From Yersinia canariae (lineage in GTDB: Bacteria > Pseudomonadota > Gammaproteobacteria > Enterobacterales > Enterobacteriaceae): a stretch of 64,000 nucleotides of DNA. Below are positions 19,876-29,178 of this stretch, one piece after another. Each line of letters starts with the position of its first letter. Within the stretch, counting starts at the first letter, position 1. The notes under the pieces are model-generated. The model saw only the letters and a program-made list of their open reading frames with translations, had not been told where the DNA came from and did not search any database. The translations under genes and the position numbers were made by a program. Where the stretch lies: positions 3,286,001 through 3,350,000 of the forward strand of contig NZ_CP043727.1 in NCBI RefSeq assembly GCF_009831415.1. The letters are read 5' to 3'.

Positions 19876-21021
19876 ATGTACGCTTTAACTCACGGCCGTA
19901 TTTATACCAGCCATGAAGTACTGGATAATCACGCTGTTGTCGTGGCTAACGGATTGATCGAACGTATCTGTCCTGCCGATGAACTTCCGGCTGGCATTGA
20001 GGTACGCGACTTGGGTGGCGCCATCCTGGCCCCCGGTTTTATTGATGTTCAGCTTAATGGCTGCGGTGGTGTGCAATTCAATGATTCACTTGAAGCCATC
20101 TCCGAAAAGACGCTGGAAATTATGCAGCGCGCGAATGAAAAGTCAGGTTGCACCAGCTTCCTGCCAACACTGATTACTTGCAGTGATGAATATATGAAGC
20201 ACGGCGTAAATGTCATGCGTTCGTATCTGCAAAAAAACCAGCATCAAGCTTTGGGTCTGCATCTGGAAGGGCCTTATATCAGCCCACAGAAGAAAGGGAC
20301 GCACAATCCAGCGTTTATCCGTCAACCTAGCGCTGAAATGATTGATTATCTGTGTGCCAATGCCGATGTGATTACCAAAGTGACATTGGCTCCTGAAATG
20401 GTTGATGCCAAATATATTCGTCAACTGACAGAAGCGGGTATTCTGGTTTCTTCCGGCCACTCAAATGCAACCTATCAGCAAGCTCGTCAAGGTTTTGCGG
20501 CCGGCATCCGCTTTGCAACGCACCTTTATAATGCAATGCCTTACATCTCTGGGCGTGAACCAGGCTTAATTGGGGCAATTTTCGATACACCGGAAGTGTA
20601 TACAGGCGTCATTGCTGATGGCCTGCATGTAGATTGGGCTAACATTCGCAATGCTAAGCGATTGAAAGGTGAGAAATTAGTACTGGTCACTGATGCAACC
20701 GCACCGGCAGGCGCAGAAATTGATCAATTTATTTTTGCTGGTAAAACAATATACTATCGCGATGGTTTATGTGTGGATGAAAATGGCACATTAAGCGGTT
20801 CAGCACTGACCATGATAGAAGCGGTCCAAAATAGTGTTGAACATGTTGGCATCGCGCTAGACGAAGCATTGCGTATGGCAACACTTTATGCGGCCCGCGC
20901 TATTGGCGTGGATAAGCAGTTAGGGAGTATTGAAGTAGGCAAAGTAGCCAACCTGACTGCCTTTACCCGCGATTATCAAATCACTAAAACCATCGTTAAC
21001 GGTAACGAGGTTTTAAAATAA
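19876..21021 (+). CDS. nagA: N-acetylglucosamine-6-phosphate deacetylase
   Basis: Removes the acetyl group from GlcNAc-6-phosphate, producing glucosamine-6-phosphate and lowering the level of the NagC inducer. An amidohydrolase-fold enzyme of 381 residues. Seen are [12 protein letters not shown], the metal-binding HLEGPYI with its Glu, SSGHSNA with a metal His, and VTDATAPAG with the catalytic Asp. It starts at ATG 19876 behind AGGGGG. Member of the nagBACD operon. Confidence 0.98.
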   Translation: MYALTHGRIYTSHEVLDNHAVVVANGLIERICPADELPAGIEVRDLGGAILAPGFIDVQLNGCGGVQFNDSLEAISEKTLEIMQRANEKSGCTSFLPTLITCSDEYMKHGVNVMRSYLQKNQHQALGLHLEGPYISPQKKGTHNPAFIRQPSAEMIDYLCANADVITKVTLAPEMVDAKYIRQLTEAGILVSSGHSNATYQQARQGFAAGIRFATHLYNAMPYISGREPGLIGAIFDTPEVYTGVIADGLHVDWANIRNAKRLKGEKLVLVTDATAPAGAEIDQFIFAGKTIYYRDGLCVDENGTLSGSALTMIEAVQNSVEHVGIALDEALRMATLYAARAIGVDKQLGSIEVGKVANLTAFTRDYQITKTIVNGNEVLK

Positions 21022-21037
21022 GCGAGTAATTTTATTG

Positions 21038-22258
21038 ATGAGCACCGGCGGACAGTCACAAATTGGTAATGTGGATCTTGTGAAACAACTCAATGGCGCC
21101 GTGGTTTATCGGCTCATTGATCAGCAAGGCCCGATTTCGCGCATTCAGATTGCCGATCTCAGCCAGCTAGCTCCCGCCAGTGTCACCAAAATTACCCGCC
21201 AACTGTTGGAGCGCGGGCTGATCAAAGAAGTCGATCAGCAAGCCTCCACCGGTGGCCGTCGTGCGATTTCTATCGTCACGGAAAACCGTCAGTTCCACAC
21301 CATCGCCGTCCGTCTGGGCCGCCATGACGCCACTATTACGCTGTTTGATATGAGCGGTAAGCCGCTGGGTGAAGAGCACTATTCCCTGCCAGAGCGCACG
21401 CAAGAAACACTCGAACATGCATTATTTAATATTATCAGTCAGTTTATTGAAGCTTATCAGCGCAAATTGCGTGAATTGATTGCCATCGCAGTCATTCTCC
21501 CAGGCCTGGTTGAACCGAGCAAAGGCATCGTGCGCTATATGCCACATATCAGTGTTAGCAACTGGCCATTAGTTGAAAATCTGCAAAATCGTTTTAATGT
21601 CACCAGCTTTGTCGGCCACGATATTCGTAGTTTGGCGCTGGCTGAGCACTATTTTGGTGCAACTCGCGACTGCGAAGACTCTATTTTGGTTCGTCTTCAT
21701 CGCGGTACAGGGGCCGGAATCATTGTTAATAGCCAAATATTTCTTGGCAGCAATGGCAACGTCGGTGAAATCGGCCATATCCAGATTGATCCGCTGGGTG
21801 AGCGCTGCTATTGCGGTAATTTTGGTTGCCTGGAAACCGTCGCATCCAATGCGGCCATTGAAAACCGCGTGCGCCACCTGCTCGCTCAGGGTTATCCAAG
21901 CAAACTAACACTAGATGATTGTCATATTAGTGCTATTTGCAAAGCGGCTAACAAAGGTGATTTACTGGCAAGTGAAGTAATTGAGCATGTGGGCCGCTAC
22001 CTGGGCAAAGCCATTTCTCTCGCGATCAACTTATTTAATCCGCAAAAAGTGGTGATTGCCGGTGAAATTATTGAAGCCGACAAAATCCTGCTCCCTGCCA
22101 TTCAAGGTTGTATTAACACGCAAGTGTTGAAAAACTTCCGCCAAAATTTGCCCATCGTCACCTCGCAGCTTGATCATCAATCAGCCATTGGGGCTTTTGC
22201 GCTGGCCAAGCGGGCCATGTTGAACGGTGTGTTACTGCAACGCCTGCTGGAAAATTAA
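21038..22258 (+). CDS. nagC: NagC transcriptional regulator (ROK family)
   Basis: Repressor of nag and chi genes, relieved by GlcNAc-6-phosphate, and an activator of glmUS in E. coli. About 406 residues. An N-terminal winged helix-turn-helix (about 15-75; SRIQIADLSQLAPASVTK) is followed by a ROK fold with the zinc-binding CYCGNFGCLE motif. ATG 21038 aligns with the E. coli start; TTG 21035 directly before it is less likely. It lies 16 nt after nagA, so it regulates its own operon. Candidate targets in the window are the boxes before nagE/nagB and chiP. Confidence 0.97.
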   Translation: MSTGGQSQIGNVDLVKQLNGAVVYRLIDQQGPISRIQIADLSQLAPASVTKITRQLLERGLIKEVDQQASTGGRRAISIVTENRQFHTIAVRLGRHDATITLFDMSGKPLGEEHYSLPERTQETLEHALFNIISQFIEAYQRKLRELIAIAVILPGLVEPSKGIVRYMPHISVSNWPLVENLQNRFNVTSFVGHDIRSLALAEHYFGATRDCEDSILVRLHRGTGAGIIVNSQIFLGSNGNVGEIGHIQIDPLGERCYCGNFGCLETVASNAAIENRVRHLLAQGYPSKLTLDDCHISAICKAANKGDLLASEVIEHVGRYLGKAISLAINLFNPQKVVIAGEIIEADKILLPAIQGCINTQVLKNFRQNLPIVTSQLDHQSAIGAFALAKRAMLNGVLLQRLLEN

Positions 22259-22349
22259 TTCCTTATAGATTAAGACATCGGCAGGGTCAGTTACATCATC
22301 GACCATGTTACAATGACTCATTGCTGCGGCTAAAAGAGTAATTTAAACA

Positions 22350-23102
22350 ATGACAATTAAAAGCGTTATTTGCGATATTGATGGTGTGTTGTTACATGAT
22401 AATCACCCGGTCCCTGGGGCTGATGTTTTTCTGGCCCGAATTCAAGAGGCCGGAATGCCGCTGGTTATTTTGACCAACTATCCGTCACAAACCGCTCAGG
22501 ATCTGGCTAACCGCTTCAGTTCTGCCGGGCTGGAAGTACCGGAGAGCGCGTTTTATACCTCCGCTATGGCAACAGCCGATTTTCTGCGCCGTCAAGATGG
22601 TAAAAAAGCTTATGTGGTGGGTGAAGGCGCATTGGTTCACGAATTATATAAAGCAGGTTTTACCATCACTGATATAAATCCTGATTTTGTTATTGTGGGT
22701 GAAACCCGCTCTTACAACTGGGATATGATGCATAAAGCGGCCTATTTCGTCGCCAATGGCGCGCGCTTTATTGCGACTAACCCTGATAGTCATGGTCACG
22801 GTTTCGCCCCTGCCTGTGGGGCATTGTGCGCACCTATTGAGAAAATTTCCGGCCGTAAACCATTTTATGTCGGCAAACCCAGCCCGTGGATCATTCGCGC
22901 TGCACTCAATAAAATGCAGGCACATTCAGAGAGCACGGTCATTGTGGGTGATAACTTGCGCACGGATATTTTGGCCGGGTTCCAGGCCGGTCTTGAGACT
23001 ATTTTGGTCCTGTCGGGCGTCTCGACATTAACGGATATCGAAGCGATGCCATTCCGCCCGAGCTATGTTTATCCATCCGTTGCAGAAATTGACATCATCT
23101 AA
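22350..23102 (+). CDS. nagD: HAD-family nucleotide phosphatase NagD
   Basis: A ribonucleotide monophosphatase that prefers UMP and GMP in E. coli; its place in the nag operon is conserved although its role in amino-sugar use is unclear. 250 residues. Seen are the HAD nucleophile motif DIDGVLLHD, the ILTNYPS motif II and the GDNLRTDI motif near the C-terminus. It starts at ATG 22350. The 91-nt gap after nagC is wider than other gaps in the operon but contains no obvious terminator. Confidence 0.96.
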   Translation: MTIKSVICDIDGVLLHDNHPVPGADVFLARIQEAGMPLVILTNYPSQTAQDLANRFSSAGLEVPESAFYTSAMATADFLRRQDGKKAYVVGEGALVHELYKAGFTITDINPDFVIVGETRSYNWDMMHKAAYFVANGARFIATNPDSHGHGFAPACGALCAPIEKISGRKPFYVGKPSPWIIRAALNKMQAHSESTVIVGDNLRTDILAGFQAGLETILVLSGVSTLTDIEAMPFRPSYVYPSVAEIDII

Positions 23103-23445
23103 TTTCTCGTGGGCGGTTCCGGCCGCCATACACCTTTTGCGATACTCCCTATTCTAAGTGCCGCGCCCTTTTTTAGTGCAGCGCACCAAAGTTTCTTGCT
23201 AATCCTCCCCATTTTGGCGCATTTTCTTTCTTATGCGCTCGCCGCCGCCAGCTATAGCGACAAATCTATTGCGCTCTAAATTGGCGTGTTTTTTGCATTA
23301 CTTTTTATAAATTATTCGGATGAATGCATCGTCATGGGGCAAAGCTTGCATCAATCGCAAGCAAGTGCACGAAAAACAGTTCCAGCGATGAACGACTCAA
23401 ACTCAACATCATCACCGCCAAAGCAGAGAAGTTAGGGAGATTACT
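23103..23445 (+). other. nagD-asnB spacer
   Basis: 343 nt. GGCGG and CCGCC near 23109-23126 form a small GC stem that may end the nag transcript, although its T-tract is weak. The remainder is the asnB promoter region with a sigma-54-type element at 23282-23297. Half-sites resembling NtrC boxes (GCGCACCAAAG near 23186, TTTTGGCGCA near 23213) are weak. Confidence 0.45.
23282..23297 (+). promoter_or_regulatory. Sigma-54-type promoter of asnB
   Basis: TGGCGTGTTTTTTGCA has the invariant GG and GC exactly 10 nt apart and close agreement with the TGGCACG-N4-TTGCA consensus. Transcription would begin near 23308, about 138 nt before asnB. It fits the known nitrogen (Ntr) control of asnB in Klebsiella. 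No good sigma-70 pair overlaps it. Confidence 0.6.
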
Positions 23446-25110
23446 ATGTGTTCTATTTTCGGGGTCCTCGACCTAAAAACTGACCCCATTGAGTTACGCA
23501 AAAAAGCGCTGGAAATGTCACGTTTAATGCGCCACCGCGGCCCAGACTGGTCAGGTGTATGGGCAAATGATAAAGCCATACTCGCCCATGAACGCTTGTC
23601 TATTGTTGACGTCAATACCGGTGCGCAACCTCTGTTTAACGCGGCGCACACACATATTCTGGCAGTCAACGGTGAAATTTATAATCATCAGGCATTACGC
23701 CAGCAATACGGCGACCGTTATGAGTTCCAGACCGGGTCTGACTGTGAAGTCATTCTGGCGCTGTATCAGGAGAAAGGCCCTGAATTCCTTGACGATCTGC
23801 AAGGTATGTTCGCTTTCGTCCTATACGATACGGAAAAAGACGCTTACCTGATTGGGCGTGATCATCTGGGCATTATCCCGCTGTATATGGGTCATGACGA
23901 ACACGGTAATATGTTTGTAGCGTCAGAAATGAAAGCCTTGGTTCCGGTTTGCCGTACCATCAAAGAATTCCCGGCTGGGAGCTATCTGTGGAGTCAGGAT
24001 GGCGAGATCCGTGAATATTATCATCGCGACTGGTTTGATTTCGATAATGTAAAAGACAATGTTACCGATAAAGTTGAGCTGGCAAATGCGTTAGAAGATG
24101 CTGTTAAAAGTCATTTGATGTCCGACGTTCCTTACGGCGTGCTGCTGTCTGGCGGTCTGGATTCTTCGGTTATTTCAGCCATCACCAAAAAATTTGCGGC
24201 TCGTCGCGTAGAAGATGATGAACGCAGTGAAGCCTGGTGGCCACAATTGCACTCCTTCGCCGTTGGCCTGGTGGGCTCACCTGATTTGCGCGCAGCACAA
24301 GAGGTCGCCAACCATTTAGGTACAGTGCATCATGAAATTCACTTCACCGTGCAAGAAGGTCTGGATGCCATCCGTGATGTGATTTATCACATTGAAACTT
24401 ATGATGTCACCACCATCCGCGCCTCGACACCAATGTACTTGATGTCACGTAAAATCAAGGCGATGGGTATCAAAATGGTGCTATCTGGTGAAGGTTCTGA
24501 CGAAGTATTTGGCGGTTATCTCTATTTCCACAAAGCACCAAATGCCAAAGAATTACATGAAGAAACCGTGCGCAAGTTATTAGCCCTGCATATGTATGAC
24601 TGCGCTCGCGCCAACAAAGCGATGTCTGCCTGGGGTGTGGAAGCGCGTGTGCCGTTCCTGGATAAGAATTTCCTTGACGTCGCGATGCGAATTAACCCGC
24701 AGGATAAAATGTGTGGTAATGGCAAAATGGAAAAACATGTCCTCCGTGAATGTTTTGAATCCTACCTGCCACATAGCGTCGCATGGCGCCAAAAAGAACA
24801 ATTCTCCGATGGTGTAGGTTACAGTTGGATTGATACATTAAAAGAGAAAGCTGCTGAGCAAGTCACTGATCAACAAATGGAAACTGCGCACTTCCGTTTC
24901 CCATACAACACGCCTTCCTCCAAAGAAGGTTACTTGTATCGTGAAATCTTTGAAGAATTATTCCCACTGCCAAGTGCGGCGGAATGTGTGCCTGGCGGCC
25001 CTTCTGTAGCATGTTCATCAGCTAAAGCTATTGAATGGGATGAATCATTCAAAAGCATGGATGACCCTTCAGGTCGCGCTGTAGGCGTGCATCAGGATGC
25101 CTATAAATAA
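23446..25110 (+). CDS. asnB: Asparagine synthetase B (glutamine-hydrolysing)
   Basis: Makes asparagine from aspartate, ATP and glutamine. 554 residues, as in E. coli. Cys2 after the initiator Met (MCSIFG) is the glutaminase nucleophile, and the N-terminal amidotransferase domain ends near residue 200. The synthetase domain carries the PP-loop SGGLDSS and the LSGEGSDE motif. It starts at ATG 23446 after a purine-rich stretch. Monocistronic, with its own terminator. A sigma-54-type promoter suggests induction under nitrogen limitation. Confidence 0.97.
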   Translation: MCSIFGVLDLKTDPIELRKKALEMSRLMRHRGPDWSGVWANDKAILAHERLSIVDVNTGAQPLFNAAHTHILAVNGEIYNHQALRQQYGDRYEFQTGSDCEVILALYQEKGPEFLDDLQGMFAFVLYDTEKDAYLIGRDHLGIIPLYMGHDEHGNMFVASEMKALVPVCRTIKEFPAGSYLWSQDGEIREYYHRDWFDFDNVKDNVTDKVELANALEDAVKSHLMSDVPYGVLLSGGLDSSVISAITKKFAARRVEDDERSEAWWPQLHSFAVGLVGSPDLRAAQEVANHLGTVHHEIHFTVQEGLDAIRDVIYHIETYDVTTIRASTPMYLMSRKIKAMGIKMVLSGEGSDEVFGGYLYFHKAPNAKELHEETVRKLLALHMYDCARANKAMSAWGVEARVPFLDKNFLDVAMRINPQDKMCGNGKMEKHVLRECFESYLPHSVAWRQKEQFSDGVGYSWIDTLKEKAAEQVTDQQMETAHFRFPYNTPSSKEGYLYREIFEELFPLPSAAECVPGGPSVACSSAKAIEWDESFKSMDDPSGRAVGVHQDAYK

Positions 25111-25160
25111 TTGAATGTGACAGCCGGGACAAGTCTACCTGCATCAGCTATTCAGCCATC

Positions 25161-25190
25161 AAGGCCGCCCTCGGGTGGCCTTATTTTTTT
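25161..25190 (+). terminator. Rho-independent terminator of asnB
   Basis: AAGGCCGCC and GGTGGCCTT form a stem with one G:U pair around a short loop, followed by TTATTTTTTT. It lies about 50 nt after the asnB stop. Confidence 0.9.
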
Positions 25191-25295
25191 GTTGGCAAAT
25201 TCAACAATTAATCATCATAAGTGCTGCTTTAATCACCAGACTGTTCACAAGCCAAACAAACGGACCCCTTCAGCGCTTTTTTGGGAAAAAATTAG

Positions 25296-25324
25296 TTGAC
25301 GCAAATCGGCCATATACGCATAAT
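25296..25324 (+). promoter_or_regulatory. Sigma-70 promoter of the tRNA operon
   Basis: A -35 TTGACG (25296-25301) and -10 CATAAT (25319-25324) with 17-nt spacing. The GC-rich discriminator GCGCCCC directly follows, as in stringently controlled stable-RNA promoters. Transcription would start about 35 nt before the first tRNA. Confidence 0.8.
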
Positions 25325-25364
25325 GCGCCCCGCAACGCCGATGAAGGTTATGCAGAAAAAAGAT

Positions 25365-25441
25365 GGCTACGTAGCTCAGCTGGTTAGAGCACAGCACTCA
25401 TAATGCTGGGGTCACAGGTTCGATTCCCGTCGTAGCCACCA
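25365..25441 (+). tRNA. metT: tRNA-Met(CAT), elongator
   Basis: 77 nt including an encoded CCA. The acceptor stem GGCTACG/CGTAGCC, the D-arm, the anticodon loop CTCATAA (CAT) and the T-arm GGTTCGATTCC are all seen. It is the elongator type. First gene of the operon, and identical over its length to the copy at 25811-25887. Confidence 0.97.
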
Positions 25442-25455
25442 TCTTTTTCATGTAT

Positions 25456-25540
25456 GCGGGAGTGGCGAAATTGGTAGACGCACTAGATTTAGGTTCTAGC
25501 GCCGCAAGGTGTGCGAGTTCAAGTCTCGCCTCCCGCACCA
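25456..25540 (+). tRNA. leuW: tRNA-Leu(TAG)
   Basis: 85 nt with a type II variable arm and an encoded CCA. The acceptor stem is GCGGGAG/CTCCCGC. The anticodon loop TTTAGGT lies within the CTAGA/TCTAG stem, giving TAG, which reads CUN codons. It lies 14 nt after the first tRNA-Met. Confidence 0.97.
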
Positions 25541-25563
25541 TTTTCATCGGTTGTCACAGTAGA

Positions 25564-25638
25564 TGGGATATCGCCAAGCGGTAAGGCACCAGGTTTTGAT
25601 CCTGGCATTCCCAGGTTCGAATCCTGGTATCCCAGCCA
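25564..25638 (+). tRNA. glnU: tRNA-Gln(TTG), first copy
   Basis: 75 nt including CCA. The acceptor stem TGGGATA/TATCCCA has the weak first U:A pair known to be an identity feature for GlnRS. The anticodon is TTG. Identical to the copy at 25705-25779. Confidence 0.97.
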
Positions 25639-25704
25639 TTTCTCTGAAATGGAATATTGTTAGACCCCAGTTGTGCTAAATCAGTAAAAGAATTGTATTT
25701 CAGT

Positions 25705-25779
25705 TGGGATATCGCCAAGCGGTAAGGCACCAGGTTTTGATCCTGGCATTCCCAGGTTCGAATCCTGGTATCCCAGCCA
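25705..25779 (+). tRNA. glnW: tRNA-Gln(TTG), second copy
   Basis: 75 nt including CCA, identical in sequence to the preceding glnU copy. The spacer between them is 66 nt. This is a recent or concerted duplication, as in E. coli. Confidence 0.97.
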
Positions 25780-25810
25780 TACAATTTCTCAAGGTTAAAG
25801 ATTTTAAGAT

Positions 25811-25887
25811 GGCTACGTAGCTCAGCTGGTTAGAGCACAGCACTCATAATGCTGGGGTCACAGGTTCGATTCCCGTCGTAGCCACCA
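25811..25887 (+). tRNA. metU: tRNA-Met(CAT), elongator, second copy
   Basis: 77 nt including CCA, identical to the first tRNA-Met. It lies 5 nt before the last tRNA-Gln. Confidence 0.97.
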
Positions 25888-25892
25888 TCTTT

Positions 25893-25967
25893 TGGGGTAT
25901 CGCCAAGCGGTAAGGCACTGGATTCTGATTCCAGCATTCCGAGGTTCGAATCCTCGTACCCCAGCCA
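25893..25967 (+). tRNA. glnV: tRNA-Gln(CTG)
   Basis: 75 nt including CCA. Acceptor stem TGGGGTA/TACCCCA; anticodon CTG, reading CAG. E. coli has a second CTG copy (glnX) after it; here the operon ends instead at a terminator. Confidence 0.97.
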
Positions 25968-25977
25968 AATTTAGAAA

Positions 25978-26000
25978 AGCTCGCTTCGGCGGGCTTTTTG
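25978..26000 (+). terminator. Rho-independent terminator of the tRNA operon
   Basis: AGCTCGC, a stable TTCG tetraloop, GCGGGCT and then TTT. It lies 10 nt after glnV. Confidence 0.9.
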
Positions 26001-26078
26001 CTTTTCTATAAAGTGAAGAAATAATCGCGCCCGCAGTCGCCAGGAAACCACTATTCCCGGCGACGAGTTATAAAATAT

Positions 26079-27269
26079 CTACAGCCCGAGTGCATATTTC
26101 AATGCATGCTCTTTAAGCTTACCCGCGCGTTGTGCCGCCATCAGCGCCAAATTACGCGCAAATTTTACCGCAGGCAGGTCATTACTGAATGCGGTGTAAA
26201 ACACATCCATCCCACTTTGCATAATCAAATTATCAGTACGGCGGCGGCGCTGATAACGCAGCAACACCGGCTCATTGTGCCAAGACTCAGCCTGTTCCCG
26301 CGCCTGATTTAATACCTCCAGTAACGCATCAACATCCCGATATCCCAGATTAACCCCCTGCCCCGCCAATGGATTGATGGTATGCGCCGCATCGCCCAGT
26401 AATACCAACCCTGGCTGCACATATTGCTGCGCGTGACGGCGAACCAAGGGGAAAGAACCTGCAGCAATAGCGTTGACTGCTCCCAGACGGGATGGGAAAG
26501 CCGCAGCAATCTCTTGATTCAATTGTGTCATCGGTAACGCCTGAAGCTGGCGGATACGCTGAGGGCTATCGTACCAAACCAATGATGCCCAGTTATCAAA
26601 CAATGGCAGAAAAGCTCTTGGGCCTGAAGGGAAAAACTGCTGCCAGGTCGTGTCTTGCTGGGCAGTATCGGTCTTGACGGTAATTAACATACAAGACTGG
26701 CGATATTGCCAGCCACTGGTGCCAATCCCAGCTAAACGGCGTACCAGAGAATTAGCTCCGTCTGCACCTACCACTAAATGGCTCTGTATCTCTCGCTGCG
26801 CATCTAACGTGATTTTCCAGTAGTCATCTACTCTGACCATCGTTTGCAGCCGTGACGGGCACAATAACGTCAAATTAGGGCATTCCGCCATCTGTTGCCA
26901 TAGCGCCAACTGTAAAATCCGGTTCTCGACCATAAAGCCCAGTTCAGGCAAAGACAGCGACACCGCATCAAAGATCACTTGAGATCCCGGCTGTTCCCAT
27001 GTTTCCAATCGGCGATAAGGTGCGTAGCGCATCTGTTGTACTTGCGGCCAGGCGCCAAGCTGTTTGAGCAAGGACACTGAGGTACATCCAATCGCGGAAA
27101 CCCGTAAGTCCGGAACACTTTCAGCTTGAAACGGCTGCGGGGCCTCATGTTCCAGTAACGCCACTGACCAGCCAGTTTGCGCCAGCCCCAGCGCAGCCGC
27201 AGCACCCACCATGCCACCGCCTACGACCACAACATCATAATTTGGTTGGGATTTATCCATTTTGGCCAT
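26079..27269 (-). CDS. ubiF: Ubiquinone biosynthesis hydroxylase UbiF
   Basis: A flavin monooxygenase that hydroxylates 2-octaprenyl-3-methyl-6-methoxy-1,4-benzoquinol in ubiquinone synthesis. 396 residues, close to E. coli UbiF (391). Seen are the N-terminal FAD-binding VVGGGMVGAAAALGLA, the middle VGADGANS (DG motif) and GDAAHTINPLAGQGVNLG. The start is ATG 27269, with ATG 27260 also possible. UbiF position beside miaB and the tRNA operon is conserved. It is on the opposite strand to both neighbours. Confidence 0.95.
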   Translation of the reverse strand: MAKMDKSQPNYDVVVVGGGMVGAAAALGLAQTGWSVALLEHEAPQPFQAESVPDLRVSAIGCTSVSLLKQLGAWPQVQQMRYAPYRRLETWEQPGSQVIFDAVSLSLPELGFMVENRILQLALWQQMAECPNLTLLCPSRLQTMVRVDDYWKITLDAQREIQSHLVVGADGANSLVRRLAGIGTSGWQYRQSCMLITVKTDTAQQDTTWQQFFPSGPRAFLPLFDNWASLVWYDSPQRIRQLQALPMTQLNQEIAAAFPSRLGAVNAIAAGSFPLVRRHAQQYVQPGLVLLGDAAHTINPLAGQGVNLGYRDVDALLEVLNQAREQAESWHNEPVLLRYQRRRRTDNLIMQSGMDVFYTAFSNDLPAVKFARNLALMAAQRAGKLKEHALKYALGL

Positions 27270-27492
27270 TCTTAAAAGTTAAAATAACACCCGTGTTTTG
27301 TCTGCATACAGTGTACCGGATTTTTTATCACTCCACAGAATAAGTAAGCCGTTATGCGGTGGTCATCGCAACAGCAAATGACTACAATAGCCCCATAATC
27401 ACGGAGCCTTTGTGCTACCCACTATTCGATGACAGAGCACTGCGCTGCACGATGTGACTTTTATGATGAATTTTTTTGGCGGTAGATAGGCA

Positions 27493-28917
27493 ATGACTAA
27501 AAAACTACACATCAAAACCTGGGGCTGCCAGATGAACGAATATGATTCATCTAAAATGGCTGATTTGCTGGCCAGCACCCATGGCTACCAGTTGACAGAA
27601 ATCCCCGAAGAGGCCGATTTACTGTTACTCAACACCTGCTCAATTCGCGAAAAAGCCCAAGAAAAAGTGTTCAGCCTGTTGGGCCATTGGAAGTTGCTCA
27701 AAGAAAAAAAACCGGAGCTTATCATTGGTGTCGGGGGATGTGTGGCGTCACAAGAAGGTGAGCATCTGCGCCAGCGAGCCCCTTGTGTTGATATCATTTT
27801 TGGGCCACAAACGCTGCATCGCTTACCGGAAATGATTAATCACGTGCAAGGTACACACAGCCCGGTAGTGGACATCAGTTTCCCAGAAATTGAAAAATTT
27901 GACCGCCTACCAGAACCCCGTGCTGAAGGGCCGACGGCATTTGTCTCCATCATGGAAGGGTGCAATAAATATTGCACATTTTGTGTCGTACCTTACACCC
28001 GTGGCGAGGAAGTCAGCCGACCAAGTGATGATATCTTGTTTGAAATCGCACAGTTAGCTGCCCAAGGCGTGCGGGAAGTCAACTTGCTCGGCCAGAATGT
28101 GAATGCTTATCGTGGCGCCACTTATGATGGTGATATCTGTAGTTTTGCCGAACTATTGCGGCTGGTTGCCGCCATCGATGGTATCGATAGAGTGCGCTTT
28201 ACCACTAGCCATCCCATTGAGTTTACTGACGATATTATCACCGTTTATCGGGATACCCCCGAGCTGGTGAGTTTCCTGCATCTGCCGGTACAAAGTGGTT
28301 CTGATCGTATTTTGACCATGATGAAACGGGCACATACCGCGCTGGAATACAAAGCTATCATCCGTAAACTGCGTCAGGCTCGGCCTGATATCCAAATTAG
28401 CTCTGATTTTATTATCGGTTTCCCTGGTGAAACTCAACAAGATTTTGAGCAAACCATGAAACTGGTGACGGATATCCGTTTCGATACCAGTTACAGCTTT
28501 ATTTACTCCTCGCGGCCCGGCACACCGGCGGCTGACCTTCCGGATGATGTTTGCGAAGAGGAGAAAAAACAGCGATTGCACATCTTACAAGAACGTATTA
28601 TTCAACAAGCTATGGAAATCAGCCGCGAGATGGTTGGCACCGTGCAACGTATTTTGGTCGAAGGCACGTCTCGCAAGAATGTTATGGAATTGGCGGGGCG
28701 CACCGAAAATAATCGGGTGGTGAACTTTGAAGGCACACCTGAGATGATTGGCACATTCGTCGATGTTGAAATCGTTGATGTTTATGCCAGTTCACTCCGT
28801 GGCATTTTGCTGCGCACAGAAGACCAGATGGATCTGCGAACCCATGAGTCACCGCAATCAGTGATTGCCCGAACCCGTAAAGAAAATGAGATAGGTGTCG
28901 GCCTGTATCAGCCCTAA
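27493..28917 (+). CDS. miaB: tRNA-2-methylthio-N6-isopentenyladenosine synthase MiaB
   Basis: A radical SAM methylthiotransferase that adds a methylthio group to i6A37 of tRNAs reading UNN codons. 474 residues. Three conserved N-terminal Cys (in GCQMN, NTCSIRE and GGCVA) bind the auxiliary cluster. The radical SAM CxxxCxxC lies in CNKYCTFC, and a TRAM domain ends the protein. It starts at ATG 27493. Monocistronic between ubiF and the ybeZ operon, with a terminator after it. Confidence 0.98.
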   Translation: MTKKLHIKTWGCQMNEYDSSKMADLLASTHGYQLTEIPEEADLLLLNTCSIREKAQEKVFSLLGHWKLLKEKKPELIIGVGGCVASQEGEHLRQRAPCVDIIFGPQTLHRLPEMINHVQGTHSPVVDISFPEIEKFDRLPEPRAEGPTAFVSIMEGCNKYCTFCVVPYTRGEEVSRPSDDILFEIAQLAAQGVREVNLLGQNVNAYRGATYDGDICSFAELLRLVAAIDGIDRVRFTTSHPIEFTDDIITVYRDTPELVSFLHLPVQSGSDRILTMMKRAHTALEYKAIIRKLRQARPDIQISSDFIIGFPGETQQDFEQTMKLVTDIRFDTSYSFIYSSRPGTPAADLPDDVCEEEKKQRLHILQERIIQQAMEISREMVGTVQRILVEGTSRKNVMELAGRTENNRVVNFEGTPEMIGTFVDVEIVDVYASSLRGILLRTEDQMDLRTHESPQSVIARTRKENEIGVGLYQP

Positions 28918-28944
28918 TTGACATTTTTCTAGCCAGCCCGCATG

Positions 28945-28980
28945 AACAGGTACTGCATTGTCGGTACCTGTTTTATTTTA
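28945..28980 (+). terminator. Rho-independent terminator of miaB
   Basis: AACAGGTAC and GTACCTGTT form a 9-bp stem followed by TTATTTTA. It starts 28 nt after the miaB stop. Confidence 0.88.
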
Positions 28981-29123
28981 GCGGGGCGCTGCGCAGATTC
29001 GGATTTTTTAAGTTGCACCATCCGTTGGCCGCCATTTCAATAGGGGTCGACGGATTTATAAGTAAACTTGCGTCGGTGCCATGCACCATGAATAATTCAC
29101 AAATGACATGTATGATTGACGTT

Positions 29124-29164
29124 ATATCAGTGATATCACACAACCAATATCAGTGAATGATATT
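29124..29164. promoter_or_regulatory. Two operator-like palindromes before ybeZ
   Basis: ATATCAGTGATAT at 29124-29136 and AATATCAGTGAATGATATT at 29146-29164. Both are perfect inverted repeats with the half-site ATATCA, centred about 25 bp apart. They end 14 nt before the ybeZ start. The binding protein is unknown. Confidence 0.5.
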
Positions 29165-29178
29165 CCCCATAACGGGAA

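Noticed and set aside
25554..25784. Protein-coding frames over the tRNA operon
   Set aside because: They are translations of the tRNA genes; the tRNA folds are complete and conserved.
29150..29178. Heat-shock (sigma-32) promoter of ybeZ based on CCCCAT at 29165-29170
   Set aside because: No CTTGAA-type -35 at the right distance, and the -10 would be too close to the start codon.
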